A stretch of DNA of 6,775 bases from an uncultured Bacilli bacterium (GTDB lineage: Bacteria > Bacillota_I > Bacilli_A > RF39 > UBA660). Position 1 is the stretch's first letter, and the number at the start of each line of letters is the position of its first letter. Of this stretch, positions 1 through 6,214 are shown one piece after another. The position numbers were made by a program, and so were the translations under genes. The notes beneath the pieces were generated by a model that was not told the origin of the DNA, searched no databases, and saw nothing but the letters and a program-made list of their open reading frames with translations. The stretch lies in the NCBI GenBank assembly GCA_934096275.1, contig CAKOLK010000019.1, forward strand, positions 1-6,775, given 5' to 3'.

Positions 1-513
1 TCCGTTACTAATACAGGAACTGCTCAAAATGCTGTTTTAAACTTCACTATTCCTAGAGGTGAAACTGGGGCAACTGGCCCTCAAGGAACTACTGCTACTA
101 ATGAATATGGTTATAAATATGATACTACTACTAATCCAATAACATTAACTGCTAATACTGTTGCAACTGTTCCTTTAGCACAAACTGGTCCACTTAATGT
201 TATTACTGGAGCGACTACTAACGCATTAACAATAGGTAGCGCTGGTACATATAAAATTGATTATTTCTTTAATGGTATTAGTAATACTGCAGGTGATGTT
301 AATTTAGCCGTTTATAATAACAACAACTTAGTACCAGGTTCTACCATAACATTAAACTTAGAAACCACTAATGAAAAAAACGCTACTGGTAGTATTATCG
401 CTAGTTTTACTGAAGGTAATGCAATCACTTTAGGACTTGAATCTACTACTGGAGTTGAAGTAACACCTGCTTCTAATACTAATGCATACTTATCAATAGT
501 AAAACTTGCATAA
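1..513 (+). CDS. Collagen-like fibre protein, C-terminal 170 residues (5' end outside window)
   Basis: The open frame enters from the left edge in frame 1 and ends at TAA 511-513. Residues 1-19 (SVTNTGTAQNAVLNFTIPR) resemble the spacer that precedes collagen blocks in Bacillota collagen-like and tail-fibre-like proteins. Residues 20-29 (GETGATGPQG) are short Gly-X-Y repeats. Residues 30-170 form a Thr/Asn-rich, beta-strand-rich domain containing GTYKIDYFFNG, which resembles the trimeric BclA-type or C1q/TNF-like jelly-roll cap, and the protein ends in YLSIVKLA. Such proteins are usually trimeric surface, exosporium or fibre components; the cap nucleates trimer formation. The upstream length, anchor and promoter cannot be seen. 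The family call is firm; location (spore, cell surface or phage) is inference. It is followed at once by a terminator. Confidence 0.8.
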   Translation, partial: SVTNTGTAQNAVLNFTIPRGETGATGPQGTTATNEYGYKYDTTTNPITLTANTVATVPLAQTGPLNVITGATTNALTIGSAGTYKIDYFFNGISNTAGDVNLAVYNNNNLVPGSTITLNLETTNEKNATGSIIASFTEGNAITLGLESTTGVEVTPASNTNAYLSIVKLA

Positions 514-516
514 CTT

Positions 517-542
517 AAAAAACAACCACATGGTTGTTTTTT
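517..542. terminator. Bidirectional intrinsic terminator between convergent genes
   Basis: A perfect 12-bp inverted repeat AAAAAACAACCA / TGGTTGTTTTTT is separated by CA. It carries six T on the plus strand and, by symmetry, six T on the minus strand. It starts three bases after the collagen-like gene and overlaps the stop codon of the minus-strand gene, so it should end both transcripts. Confidence 0.85.
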
Positions 543-1017
543 AGTATTTTATACATTTTACATAATTTTCTTGCCTACCCTTTTCTACAGTTTGTTTTAT
601 TAAATCATAAACTAACTCTGCAGGTATTTCATCAATATTATCTCTTTTAGCAATAGCATCACAGAAATATCCATTATAAATAAAATCTTCGGATATATCA
701 GTATATATTTCCTCTAATTCTTTATTGTTAAAAATATGTGCTACTTTTACTAAACTGTTTTGTCTTGAAATTTTAACAAATAACTCTTTAGAAACTGAGA
801 TTCCACTAGGATAAATAATATATTGGTCTTCATTTTCATATATAAAGAAAGAACGACCTGTTACTAGTTCAAGATAAAAGTTTTTCTTTATACTTTCAAA
901 ATAAAGATCAAATGAGTCTTTCATAGTATCTTTCACAAAGTACTCTTGACCATTTTTAACTATTTTTCTCCAAAAAGCTATTCCTTTTATATCGATAATA
1001 TAGTTCTTATTTAACAT
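541..1017 (-). CDS. Unrecognised 158-residue protein, last gene of the recG operon
   Basis: I do not recognise this protein. It is 158 residues, rich in aromatic residues (many Phe and Tyr) and mixed in charge, with no signal peptide, membrane helix or known motif that I can see. The N-terminal half (to about residue 85) reads as alternating beta strands, for example FYLELVTGRSFFIYE and QYIIYPSGISVS. The C-terminal part looks helical (ELEEIYTDISEDFIYNGYF, then ELVYDLIKQTVEKG). It starts one base after the recG stop, and its ribosome site GGAGGG sits inside the last recG codons, so translation is probably coupled to recG. The minus-strand arm of the 517-542 terminator overlaps its stop. Being a real gene is well supported by the ribosome site and operon packing. 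A role linked to recombination or repair is only guilt by association. Confidence 0.75.
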   Translation of the reverse strand: MLNKNYIIDIKGIAFWRKIVKNGQEYFVKDTMKDSFDLYFESIKKNFYLELVTGRSFFIYENEDQYIIYPSGISVSKELFVKISRQNSLVKVAHIFNNKELEEIYTDISEDFIYNGYFCDAIAKRDNIDEIPAELVYDLIKQTVEKGRQENYVKCIKY

Positions 1018-1018
1018 C

Positions 1019-3010
1019 TTATCCCTCCGTTATATCACTCAAAATCATTTCTTTAATTTTTTCATTTTCTTTAGAATCATTTTCAATAAACTCTAATGAA
1101 TCTTTTTTAGCTTGTAACAATATTTTATAATCATCTTTTATATTAGCAATTTTAAATGTCATATCACCACTTTGCTTTGTACCAAATAAATCACCATGAC
1201 CACGTAACTTAAAATCTTCCTCACTTATTTCAAAACCATCATTTGTCTTAGTCATTACTTCAAGTCTTTTAGCATCCACATCACTAATTAAAATACAACT
1301 TGATTGAAGACTACTTCTTCCTACCCTACCACGTAATTGATGAAGCGTTGAAAGTCCAAATCTATTCGCGTCAAATATTACTATCATTGTAGTATTTTCC
1401 ACATCTACCCCAACTTCAATAACAGTAGTACTAATAAGAATTTGTGTCTCATTGTTTACAAATTTATTCATAATTTTATCTTTATCTTGTTGCTTTAATT
1501 TACCATGTAATACATCTATATTATACTTCTTACCAAATGCAAGGTTCATTTTATCTCTTAGTTCTTCGACTGTAGTTAAATCTAATGTTTCAGAATCTTC
1601 GATTAATGGTGCAATTACATATATTTGATGATTATTAAGTAGTTCATTATACATCATATTAAGAACTTCTTTCATGTCATTAGTACCTTTTAAATAAGTT
1701 TTTATAGGCTTTCTTCCACTTGGAAGAGACATAATAGTAGATATATCCATATCTCCATATATAGTTAAAGCATACGTTCTAGGTATTGGTGTTGCACTCA
1801 TATAAAGTACATCTGGCATATTACCTTTATTCTGCAATTTTGTCCTTTGTAACACTCCAAAACGATGTTGTTCATCTGTTACTACTAAACCAAGATTATT
1901 ATATAAAACATCTTCTTGAATTAAAGCATGAGTACCAATTACTATATCTATTTCATTATTAAGCAACTTTTCATGAATAGAAGTTTTTTCTTTCTTAGTA
2001 AGAGACCCAACAAGTAATTCTACTTTTATATCAGTATCTTTCAATAAACTTTTAACTGTATTAAAATGTTGAAGTGCAAGTATTTCAGTTGGAACCATTA
2101 ATGCTCCTTGATAACCACTTAAATAATTAGCATATAACGCAAGAATAGATATAACAGTTTTACCACTACCTACGTCTCCTTGAAGAAGACGATTCATTCT
2201 ACGCTTTGATTTAATGTCTTTTAGTATTTCATTTAATACTTTATTTTGATCTTCAGTAAGATTATATGGTAATGATTTAATTAATTTATTTAGTTTATCT
2301 TCATCATATTCTTTTTTTATACCATTATCTTCACTTTTATGTTTCATTTTAAGAAGATTTATCTTCATCATATAAACAAATAATTCTTCATATTTTAATC
2401 TTATCATTGCTTGTTTTAATTTTTCCTTTGTTGATGGATTATGAATTATATTTAAAGAAGTTTTTTTATTTAAAAAGTCATATCTTTCTATTAAGTATTT
2501 AGGTATAAAGTCAGGTATTTCATTTCCATATTGCATTAGTGCATTGTTTATATATGTTGCAATATTTTTAGAGGTAAGTCCTGCAGTTCCATGATATACT
2601 GGTTCTATTTTTTCATCTTTTGGTAAAAGTCCCATTCTTATTTCTGATGCTGTAATGATATTTTTTGTTTTATCGTATTTACCTAGCACTGTTACATTTG
2701 AACCTACTTCTAATTGATTTTTTAGAAAAGCGCGATTAAATATTGATACTCCCACGACCATACCATCACTGGTTATTAGTCTAAGGTTCATCTTATTAAG
2801 GTTTCCTTTTAATCTTATAAGTATAGGTACACAATCAATTTTTCCATCAATTATAACTTTATCATCTACTAAATTTCTTAGATCACTCCTTTTTATAAAA
2901 TCATATCTAAAAGGATAATGAGTAACTAAATCTAGTACTGTATTTATATTTAACTTATTAAGTAACATTTCTGACTTAGGGCCTATTCCTTTAACTTCTT
3001 TTATTGTCAT
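1019..3010 (-). CDS. recG: ATP-dependent DNA helicase RecG, 663 residues
   Basis: RecG is the cytoplasmic superfamily 2 translocase that regresses stalled replication forks and processes branched recombination intermediates. Numbering from my start, an N-terminal wedge/OB region (about 1-250) begins with a helix-hairpin-like KGIGPKSEMLLNKL. Helicase motifs follow in order: Walker A GDVGSGKT at 278-285, DEQH box at 379-382, motif III SATP at 405-408, motif VI QLRGRVGRS at 558-566. The RecG-specific C-terminal hairpin and loop, ISEEDFKLRGHGDL(F)GTKQSG, is at about 595-615. Length matches the family (650-700). The frame is open to an ATG 36 bases upstream (3044-3046), but that ATG lies in the promoter next to the -10 TATAAT, so I chose ATG at 3008-3010, preceded by AAAGGGA. 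All key motifs look intact. Confidence 0.96.
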   Translation of the reverse strand: MTIKEVKGIGPKSEMLLNKLNINTVLDLVTHYPFRYDFIKRSDLRNLVDDKVIIDGKIDCVPILIRLKGNLNKMNLRLITSDGMVVGVSIFNRAFLKNQLEVGSNVTVLGKYDKTKNIITASEIRMGLLPKDEKIEPVYHGTAGLTSKNIATYINNALMQYGNEIPDFIPKYLIERYDFLNKKTSLNIIHNPSTKEKLKQAMIRLKYEELFVYMMKINLLKMKHKSEDNGIKKEYDEDKLNKLIKSLPYNLTEDQNKVLNEILKDIKSKRRMNRLLQGDVGSGKTVISILALYANYLSGYQGALMVPTEILALQHFNTVKSLLKDTDIKVELLVGSLTKKEKTSIHEKLLNNEIDIVIGTHALIQEDVLYNNLGLVVTDEQHRFGVLQRTKLQNKGNMPDVLYMSATPIPRTYALTIYGDMDISTIMSLPSGRKPIKTYLKGTNDMKEVLNMMYNELLNNHQIYVIAPLIEDSETLDLTTVEELRDKMNLAFGKKYNIDVLHGKLKQQDKDKIMNKFVNNETQILISTTVIEVGVDVENTTMIVIFDANRFGLSTLHQLRGRVGRSSLQSSCILISDVDAKRLEVMTKTNDGFEISEEDFKLRGHGDLFGTKQSGDMTFKIANIKDDYKILLQAKKDSLEFIENDSKENEKIKEMILSDITEG

Positions 3011-3034
3011 AATACCACGTCCCTTTTCTTTCAA

Positions 3035-3063
3035 ATTATACCACATTTTTTGAAAAATTGAAA
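3035..3063 (-). promoter_or_regulatory. recG promoter (extended -10)
   Basis: On the minus strand a TATAAT -10 (3035-3040) is preceded by TGG, giving an extended -10. A weaker -35 TTTCAA (3058-3063) lies at exactly 17-bp spacing. Transcription should begin near 3028, giving a leader of about 18 bases with AAAGGGA before the ATG at 3010. It lies wholly outside the mobile element. Confidence 0.75.
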
Positions 3064-3088
3064 GGATAAATTGCGCAAAAAAATTACT

Positions 3089-3125
3089 AGTAAAATGAGT
3101 ATATGCACAATAATTTTACTTTTTT
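3089..3125 (+). other. Weak AT-rich hairpin followed by T run
   Basis: AGTAAAAT (3089-3096) can pair with ATTTTACT (3113-3120), followed by five more T. The stem is only 8 bp and almost all A-T, so terminator function is doubtful. It abuts the left direct repeat of the element. The rest of 3064-3119 holds no gene or clear site. Confidence 0.3.
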
Positions 3126-3127
3126 AT
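3120..3127. repeat. Left direct repeat (target-site duplication), TTTTTTAT
   Basis: Eight bases identical to 6517-6524 lie immediately outside the left 17-bp inverted repeat. The bases just beyond differ (C before the left copy, G before the right), so the match is exactly 8 bp, a duplication length seen in several DDE transposon families. Confidence 0.65.
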
Positions 3128-3144
3128 CTTCAATTCGCAAAGTA
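3128..3144 (+). repeat. Left terminal inverted repeat, CTTCAATTCGCAAAGTA
   Basis: It is the exact reverse complement of 6500-6516. Similarity stops at the next inner bases (AATA against GATT read inward from the right end). It contains the only TTCGCAAAG in the window outside its partner. Confidence 0.8.
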
Positions 3145-3157
3145 AATAAAAAAGTTT

Positions 3158-3209
3158 GAAATCCCAGTCTGTATAAAGTATTGCAGACACTGGGATTTCT
3201 TTTCTTTTT
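3158..3209 (+). terminator. Strong hairpin with T-rich tail near the element's left end
   Basis: GAAATCCCA (3158-3166) pairs with TGGGATTTC (3191-3199), and GTCTG (3167-3171) with CAGAC (3184-3188), leaving a two-base bulge and a 12-base loop. The tail is TTTTCTTTTT. It can stop read-through entering the element from the left, or act as an attenuator upstream of the tail-collar gene. No promoter is evident between the element end and this hairpin. Confidence 0.7.
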
Positions 3210-3236
3210 GCAAAAATATTATCTATGAAAGAGGAG

Positions 3237-3258
3237 GGACGAGAATTTACTCGTTTTT
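3237..3258 (+). promoter_or_regulatory. Short hairpin with T5 in the tail-collar leader
   Basis: ACGAG (3239-3243) pairs with CTCGT (3250-3254), extendable by two G-T pairs, with loop AATTTA and five T at 3254-3258. It is a weak terminator or attenuator candidate ahead of the leader ORF's ribosome site. Between 3210 and 3236 I see nothing else except a possible TATTAT -10 (3217-3222) without a good -35. Confidence 0.4.
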
Positions 3259-3286
3259 CTTTGTAAAGAAGGAGGAAAAGTTAAAA

Positions 3287-3364
3287 ATGGAAAAACAATT
3301 TTATTGTCTAGGGGGGGCTACTCGCTCAATAAAAATAGACTTCCAAAGAATGGAGGTCTTATAA
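3287..3364 (+). CDS. 25-residue leader ORF in frame with and abutting the tail-collar gene
   Basis: The ATG at 3287 follows a very strong ribosome site (AGAAGGAGG, 3267-3275) at 11-base spacing. The peptide starts MEKQFYCLGGATRS and ends FQRMEVL. Its TAA (3362-3364) is directly followed by the ATG of the next gene, in the same frame. It contains a run of seven G (3311-3317). The position, together with a hairpin over the downstream ribosome site, suggests a translated leader that couples expression of the tail-collar gene rather than a peptide with its own job. I do not recognise the peptide. Whether it is made is inference from the ribosome site. Confidence 0.55.
   Translation: MEKQFYCLGGATRSIKIDFQRMEVL
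3338..3358 (+). promoter_or_regulatory. Hairpin masking the tail-collar ribosome binding site
   Basis: GACTTCCA (3338-3345) pairs over 8 bp (one G-T pair) with TGGAGGTC (3351-3358) around loop AAGAA. The right arm contains the GGAGG (3352-3356) that serves the ATG at 3365. A ribosome finishing the leader ORF must pass through this stem and would expose the site. Confidence 0.6.
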
Positions 3365-3901
3365 ATGACTAATATACAAAGTGGTTATTTAAAAACCAAA
3401 AATGGTGTTCAACTAATGACGACGGTTCCTTATCCAATAGGAGCAATTTATCTATCTATTGATAGTACCAACCCAACTAAATTGTTTGGAGGTACTTGGC
3501 AACAAATAGCACAAGGTAGAACTTTGGTTGGAGTTGACACTAGTGATATTGACTTTAACATAGTTGAAAAAACTGGTGGTGAAAAGGCACATACCTTAAC
3601 AGTTGCTGAAATGCCATCACATACACACGGAAGTAAATCATTATCAGGTTATTTTAACATTCGTGGTTGTGGTACGAAAGGGCAAGATTTTTCAACTACA
3701 AATGTTGATGGAATTATAACAAGAAATAGGACTACTTGGAGTGGAAGTCATTTAAAATTTGATACTTCATCAGTCAGTTCCCCATATTATGAAACAGTTA
3801 AAGTAGATGCAACTCACGAACACACTTCAGTTGGAGCAAATCAAGCACATAACAATTTACAACCATACTATACTTGCTATATATGGCTTAGAGTTGCTTG
3901 A
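3365..3901 (+). CDS. Phage tail-collar-like fibre-tip/baseplate protein, 178 residues
   Basis: The protein resembles phage tail collar and baseplate wedge-type proteins that cap receptor-binding fibres. YPIGAIYLSIDSTNPTKLFG then GTWQQIAQGRTLVGVD (about 23-58) is the characteristic collar motif. GGEKAHTLTVAEMPSHTHG (about 71-89) follows, then a variable Gly/Ser/Thr-rich insert (90-150), paired histidines (THEHTSVG), and a closing AHNNLQPYYTCYIWLRVA. These histidine clusters are typical of metal-stabilised trimeric collar domains. No signal peptide or membrane helix is visible. No other phage structural gene is present; it lies alone inside the transposon-like unit, so it is either a captured tail gene or a surface or contractile-injection fibre tip. 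The start is fixed by GGAGG at 8-base spacing, inside a masking hairpin, directly after the leader ORF stop. Confidence 0.8.
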   Translation: MTNIQSGYLKTKNGVQLMTTVPYPIGAIYLSIDSTNPTKLFGGTWQQIAQGRTLVGVDTSDIDFNIVEKTGGEKAHTLTVAEMPSHTHGSKSLSGYFNIRGCGTKGQDFSTTNVDGIITRNRTTWSGSHLKFDTSSVSSPYYETVKVDATHEHTSVGANQAHNNLQPYYTCYIWLRVA

Positions 3902-3910
3902 AGTTTAATT

Positions 3911-3942
3911 AAGACCCTACTATTTATTGGTAGGGTCTTTTT
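3911..3942 (+). terminator. Intrinsic terminator of the tail-collar gene
   Basis: A perfect 10-bp stem AAGACCCTAC / GTAGGGTCTT has a 9-base loop and then further T. It begins nine bases after the TGA stop. It overlaps the stop codon of the minus-strand Xre gene but has no good T run on that strand. Confidence 0.88.
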
Positions 3943-4174
3943 CATCTATTGGCTTAAACAATTCTCTAATATCTAAGCCAAGTGCATCAGCAATTCTGCC
4001 AAGACTTACTATTGTAAATCCTCTTTGCATTTTCTTACTTTCAATTTTTGCAACATAATTCATCGTAATACCTGCTTTATCAGCAAGTTGTTGTTGAGTA
4101 AGTCCAGCTTCTTCACGTAGCCTTTTAATATTATATCTTATAATATCAAAGTAGTAGGTGTCGCTATGCATCAT
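3920..4174 (-). CDS. Xre-family helix-turn-helix repressor, 84 residues
   Basis: This is a single-domain Cro/C1-type DNA-binding protein. IIRYNIKRLREEAGLTQQQLADKAGITMNYVAKIE (about 11-45) is the classic helix-turn-helix, and SLGRIADALGLDIRELFKP (about 57-75) the closing helices. The open frame extends 21 codons upstream (to 4237), but that part runs through the two palindromic operators. I chose ATG 4172-4174 (MMHSD), preceded by AGGAAGG at about 5-base spacing; the adjacent ATG at 4169-4171 is nearly as good. It is divergent from the 124-residue gene and separated by paired palindromes, the usual layout of a repressor controlling itself and its neighbour. It likely represses both; this is inferred from operator position. 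Confidence 0.88.
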   Translation of the reverse strand: MMHSDTYYFDIIRYNIKRLREEAGLTQQQLADKAGITMNYVAKIESKKMQRGFTIVSLGRIADALGLDIRELFKPIDEKDPTNK

Positions 4175-4196
4175 TATCACCTTCCTACTTTTATTA

Positions 4197-4211
4197 TGGA
4201 CAAAATGTCCA
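4197..4211. promoter_or_regulatory. Operator 1, TGGACA-AAA-TGTCCA
   Basis: A perfect 6-bp inverted repeat with a 3-base spacer lies 23 bases upstream of the Xre start at 4174. It has the same half-sites as operator 2, centred 25 bp away, so the two lie on roughly similar faces of the helix. It is probably bound by the divergent Xre protein. Confidence 0.7.
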
Positions 4212-4221
4212 TTAAAATATA

Positions 4222-4236
4222 TGGACACGATGTCCA
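4222..4236. promoter_or_regulatory. Operator 2, TGGACA-CGA-TGTCCA
   Basis: A second perfect copy of the same palindrome with a different 3-base centre. Its left half-site doubles as the -35 box of the promoter for the 124-residue gene, so binding here should block RNA polymerase directly. Confidence 0.72.
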
Positions 4237-4250
4237 ATGTATGATATAAT
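4222..4250 (+). promoter_or_regulatory. Promoter of the 124-residue gene
   Basis: -35 TGGACA (4222-4227; five of six to TTGACA), 17-bp spacer, -10 TATAAT (4245-4250). Transcription should start near 4257, about 20 bases before the ATG. The -35 lies within operator 2. Confidence 0.78.
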
Positions 4251-4276
4251 TAATAGCGATAGGAGTTGGATAATTT

Positions 4277-4651
4277 ATGGCAAGTGCAAAAAATAAAGTT
4301 CTTAGTGGGGATTATGTTGACGACAGTGTGAGAATAGAAGGCCTTGGAACGCAACTAGTTTTTGGATATGGTAAGGACAATGACCTTTTTACTACTACAC
4401 ATATTACTCTCGATAAAAGTACAGTTGAAAGTTACGAAGTATTAACAGAAGATAAAGTGAAATCAGCATCTAGTACTATGTTAAGGGCTGGTGCTGGAGC
4501 TTTACTTCTAGGGCCAGTGGGATTATTGGCAGGTGTGTCTGGAAAGACAAAAGGAATTTATAATGTTGCAATTTTATTTAAGGATGGTAAGAAAAGTCTA
4601 ATAGAAATTGATGATAAACATTATAAGGTTTTGATGAAAGTTCTATTCTAA
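4277..4651 (+). CDS. Unrecognised 124-residue protein with glycine-rich hydrophobic hairpin
   Basis: No firm family assignment. The N-terminal half (1-60) is soluble and strand-rich (TQLVFGYGKDNDLFTTTHITLDKSTVESYEVL). Residues 70-89, with AGAGALLLGPVGLLAG, form a glycine-rich hydrophobic segment that may be a membrane-inserting hairpin or a buried loop. The C-terminal part, YNVAILFKDGKKSLIEIDDKHYKVL (about 95-119), reads as two strands and a helix. The overall pattern recalls small Bacillota proteins with a PH-like fold interrupted by a Gly-rich insert, but that is a weak impression. AGGAG precedes the ATG at 11-base spacing. It is driven by a promoter under paired operators of the divergent Xre protein and ended by its own terminator, so it is a regulated single-gene unit. 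Toxin, stress-response or mobility-accessory roles are open. Confidence 0.75.
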   Translation: MASAKNKVLSGDYVDDSVRIEGLGTQLVFGYGKDNDLFTTTHITLDKSTVESYEVLTEDKVKSASSTMLRAGAGALLLGPVGLLAGVSGKTKGIYNVAILFKDGKKSLIEIDDKHYKVLMKVLF

Positions 4652-4675
4652 AATAAATTGTCAAAGAGCTATTAT

Positions 4676-4716
4676 GAGGTTATTATAGATTTATTCTATA
4701 GTAGCCTCTTTTTTTT
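4676..4716 (+). terminator. Intrinsic terminator of the 124-residue gene
   Basis: A 14-bp stem (4676-4689 with 4695-4708, two G-T pairs on the plus strand) has loop TTTAT and is followed by eight T (4709-4716). It lies in the 68 bases between this gene and the convergent transposase gene. No T run exists on the minus strand. Confidence 0.88.
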
Positions 4717-4719
4717 ACG

Positions 4720-6117
4720 CTATCCCAAAATCTTTAGTAGCCGTTCTTGTGATATTTCGTTACAGGATGAAAATAATTTAATTATCTCGGATATACTAAA
4801 TATTCCAAATTCATCATCAGCATAAAAAACTAAGTAAGGCATAGCAACTGGTTGATAATTCTTTAAAATTACTGGTAAAGATTTATGAGAATATTGTTCT
4901 CCTTCTGGCATTAATGTGTATAGTTGGAAGAATAAATATCCAAATAAAACCATAATTATATGCAATGCTATCATATTAATTTTTGTTCTTTTAAAATCTT
5001 GAAGTTTCCAAAAATCCTTTAATTGACGATAGTCTTCTTCGATTTCAGGTCTTAATTCATATGTCGTTATAATTTGTTTCGCACTTACCGTTGTGTCGGT
5101 AGTAATAAATACGAAATAACTATCTGTTTCAGTGTCCCAAACAACACAAGAATTAATTTCTACGTCGTCATTTTCATTATATTTTTTGCGAGATTGTGCC
5201 ACATCAGACCACCAATAATTTTTAAGATTAGGTACAAATGCAATCTTTTGCTTTTCACGGCTAGGGTGTTGTTCCCATTTATCTTCATCTTTTGCAATTT
5301 GTACGGCTATTTGATAGGCATTCATATTACTTCTCAAAGGTACATAAACATCTATTTGTCTTTCGCTTTTTAAATAATTTATTAAATCTCTATCAAGAAA
5401 ACCTCTGTCTTCGATAAGAATATCTCCAGGATTAAACACCTTTGTAGTTTTCAACATTTCTCTACTAAGTTCCAAATCGTGAACGTTCATTGCTCCAAAC
5501 TCAATTTCCTCAATTATACCCGTATCTTCAACAATTCCACGTAGGGATGCTAGTTTATATCCACGGTCGGCATCTCCATATTTATTAGTTGTTACGGCAG
5601 ATTGTTCGTAGTTATTATTATCAAGATTTACAGACAATTCAGTGCAGTCAAGAATATGAATATTAGGTTTATAATTTAGTTTTGGCATAATTTGTTCTTG
5701 TACAACTTCATTGTATGATTTAAACAATTCTTTTGCTTCATATTTTCCAAATAGAAAACGCAAACTGCTTTCAGTCATCATACCAGCCTTTAAATCTTTT
5801 TCTGTATCAATAATATTGTAACCTAATTCAGCTAATACTCTATGGTCTGTAATAGCATAGGGAACATCACAAATGCTAGTATTTGTTTTCATTTTAGCTG
5901 CGACAGATAAAGCCATTACTAATTCAAATGGTATAGTTGTATTATGTGCTCTTTTATCAGGCAATTTATTTGCAAGACAAGCAAGTATTCCGCTTTTGTG
6001 CATACTTAAAATAATGTCATCTACTAAATTAGACACACTTGCCGCAACATTACCAAAAGTTCCTGTATAAATTTTCCTTAAAACCGACTCTTTATTCTCT
6101 TTACATATCTTAATCAT
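4720..6117 (-). CDS. IS4-type DDE transposase, 465 residues
   Basis: This enzyme would cut and rejoin the element's ends. The RNase H-like catalytic core is recognisable: first Asp in HILDCTELSV (D157), second Asp in DILIEDRGFLDRD (D237), and a full Y-(2)-R-(3)-E-(6)-K signature, Y353-R356-E360-K367, within TYELRPEIEEDYRQLK. The long beta-strand insertion between the second Asp and the Glu is typical of IS4-type enzymes. The N-terminal about 100 residues likely form the end-binding domain, and the C-terminus has the hydrophobic helix IALHIIMVLFGYLFFQLY. The frame is uninterrupted and full length. The start is ATG 6115-6117, preceded by GGGAGG at 8-base spacing; an ATG 33 bases upstream lacks one. 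The subgroup (for example IS4Sa, IS50 or IS1634-like) cannot be fixed by eye. It is divergent from a small Xre gene that may control it. Confidence 0.92.
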   Translation of the reverse strand: MIKICKENKESVLRKIYTGTFGNVAASVSNLVDDIILSMHKSGILACLANKLPDKRAHNTTIPFELVMALSVAAKMKTNTSICDVPYAITDHRVLAELGYNIIDTEKDLKAGMMTESSLRFLFGKYEAKELFKSYNEVVQEQIMPKLNYKPNIHILDCTELSVNLDNNNYEQSAVTTNKYGDADRGYKLASLRGIVEDTGIIEEIEFGAMNVHDLELSREMLKTTKVFNPGDILIEDRGFLDRDLINYLKSERQIDVYVPLRSNMNAYQIAVQIAKDEDKWEQHPSREKQKIAFVPNLKNYWWSDVAQSRKKYNENDDVEINSCVVWDTETDSYFVFITTDTTVSAKQIITTYELRPEIEEDYRQLKDFWKLQDFKRTKINMIALHIIMVLFGYLFFQLYTLMPEGEQYSHKSLPVILKNYQPVAMPYLVFYADDEFGIFSISEIIKLFSSCNEISQERLLKILG

Positions 6118-6165
6118 ATCAAAAACCTCCCTGAAATAAGACAACCCCATTTATTTTTATGTAAT

Positions 6166-6194
6166 ATTATAGTATAATTATATTAATAAATCAA
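6166..6194 (-). promoter_or_regulatory. Transposase promoter
   Basis: On the minus strand, -35 TTGATT (6189-6194), exactly 17 bp, -10 TATAAT (6166-6171). A start near 6159 gives a leader of about 40 bases. The region overlaps a plus-strand TATAAT at 6173-6178 that probably serves the Xre gene, so the two promoters occlude each other. Confidence 0.68.
6173..6178 (+). promoter_or_regulatory. Probable -10 of the right-hand Xre gene
   Basis: TATAAT lies 37 bases before the Xre ATG, inside the spacer of the opposing transposase promoter. The -35 at 17 bp spacing (TTTATT, 6150-6155) is poor, so activity may be weak or need help. Confidence 0.42.
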
Positions 6195-6214
6195 TGAAAC
6201 CGAAGGAGGTTTAT

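Noticed and set aside
3225..3266. 13-codon ORF (ATG to TAA) upstream of the leader ORF
   Set aside because: No ribosome site before its ATG, and it spans a hairpin. Most likely chance.
5074..5373. 99-codon plus-strand open frame inside the transposase
   Set aside because: Antisense shadow of the transposase: no ribosome site, implausible protein rich in Phe/Ile/Tyr, and the opposite strand carries conserved catalytic residues.
5873..6070. 65-codon plus-strand open frame inside the transposase N-terminal region
   Set aside because: Antisense to a well-supported gene, no ribosome site or promoter. The hydrophobic look is a by-product of the opposite-strand codons.
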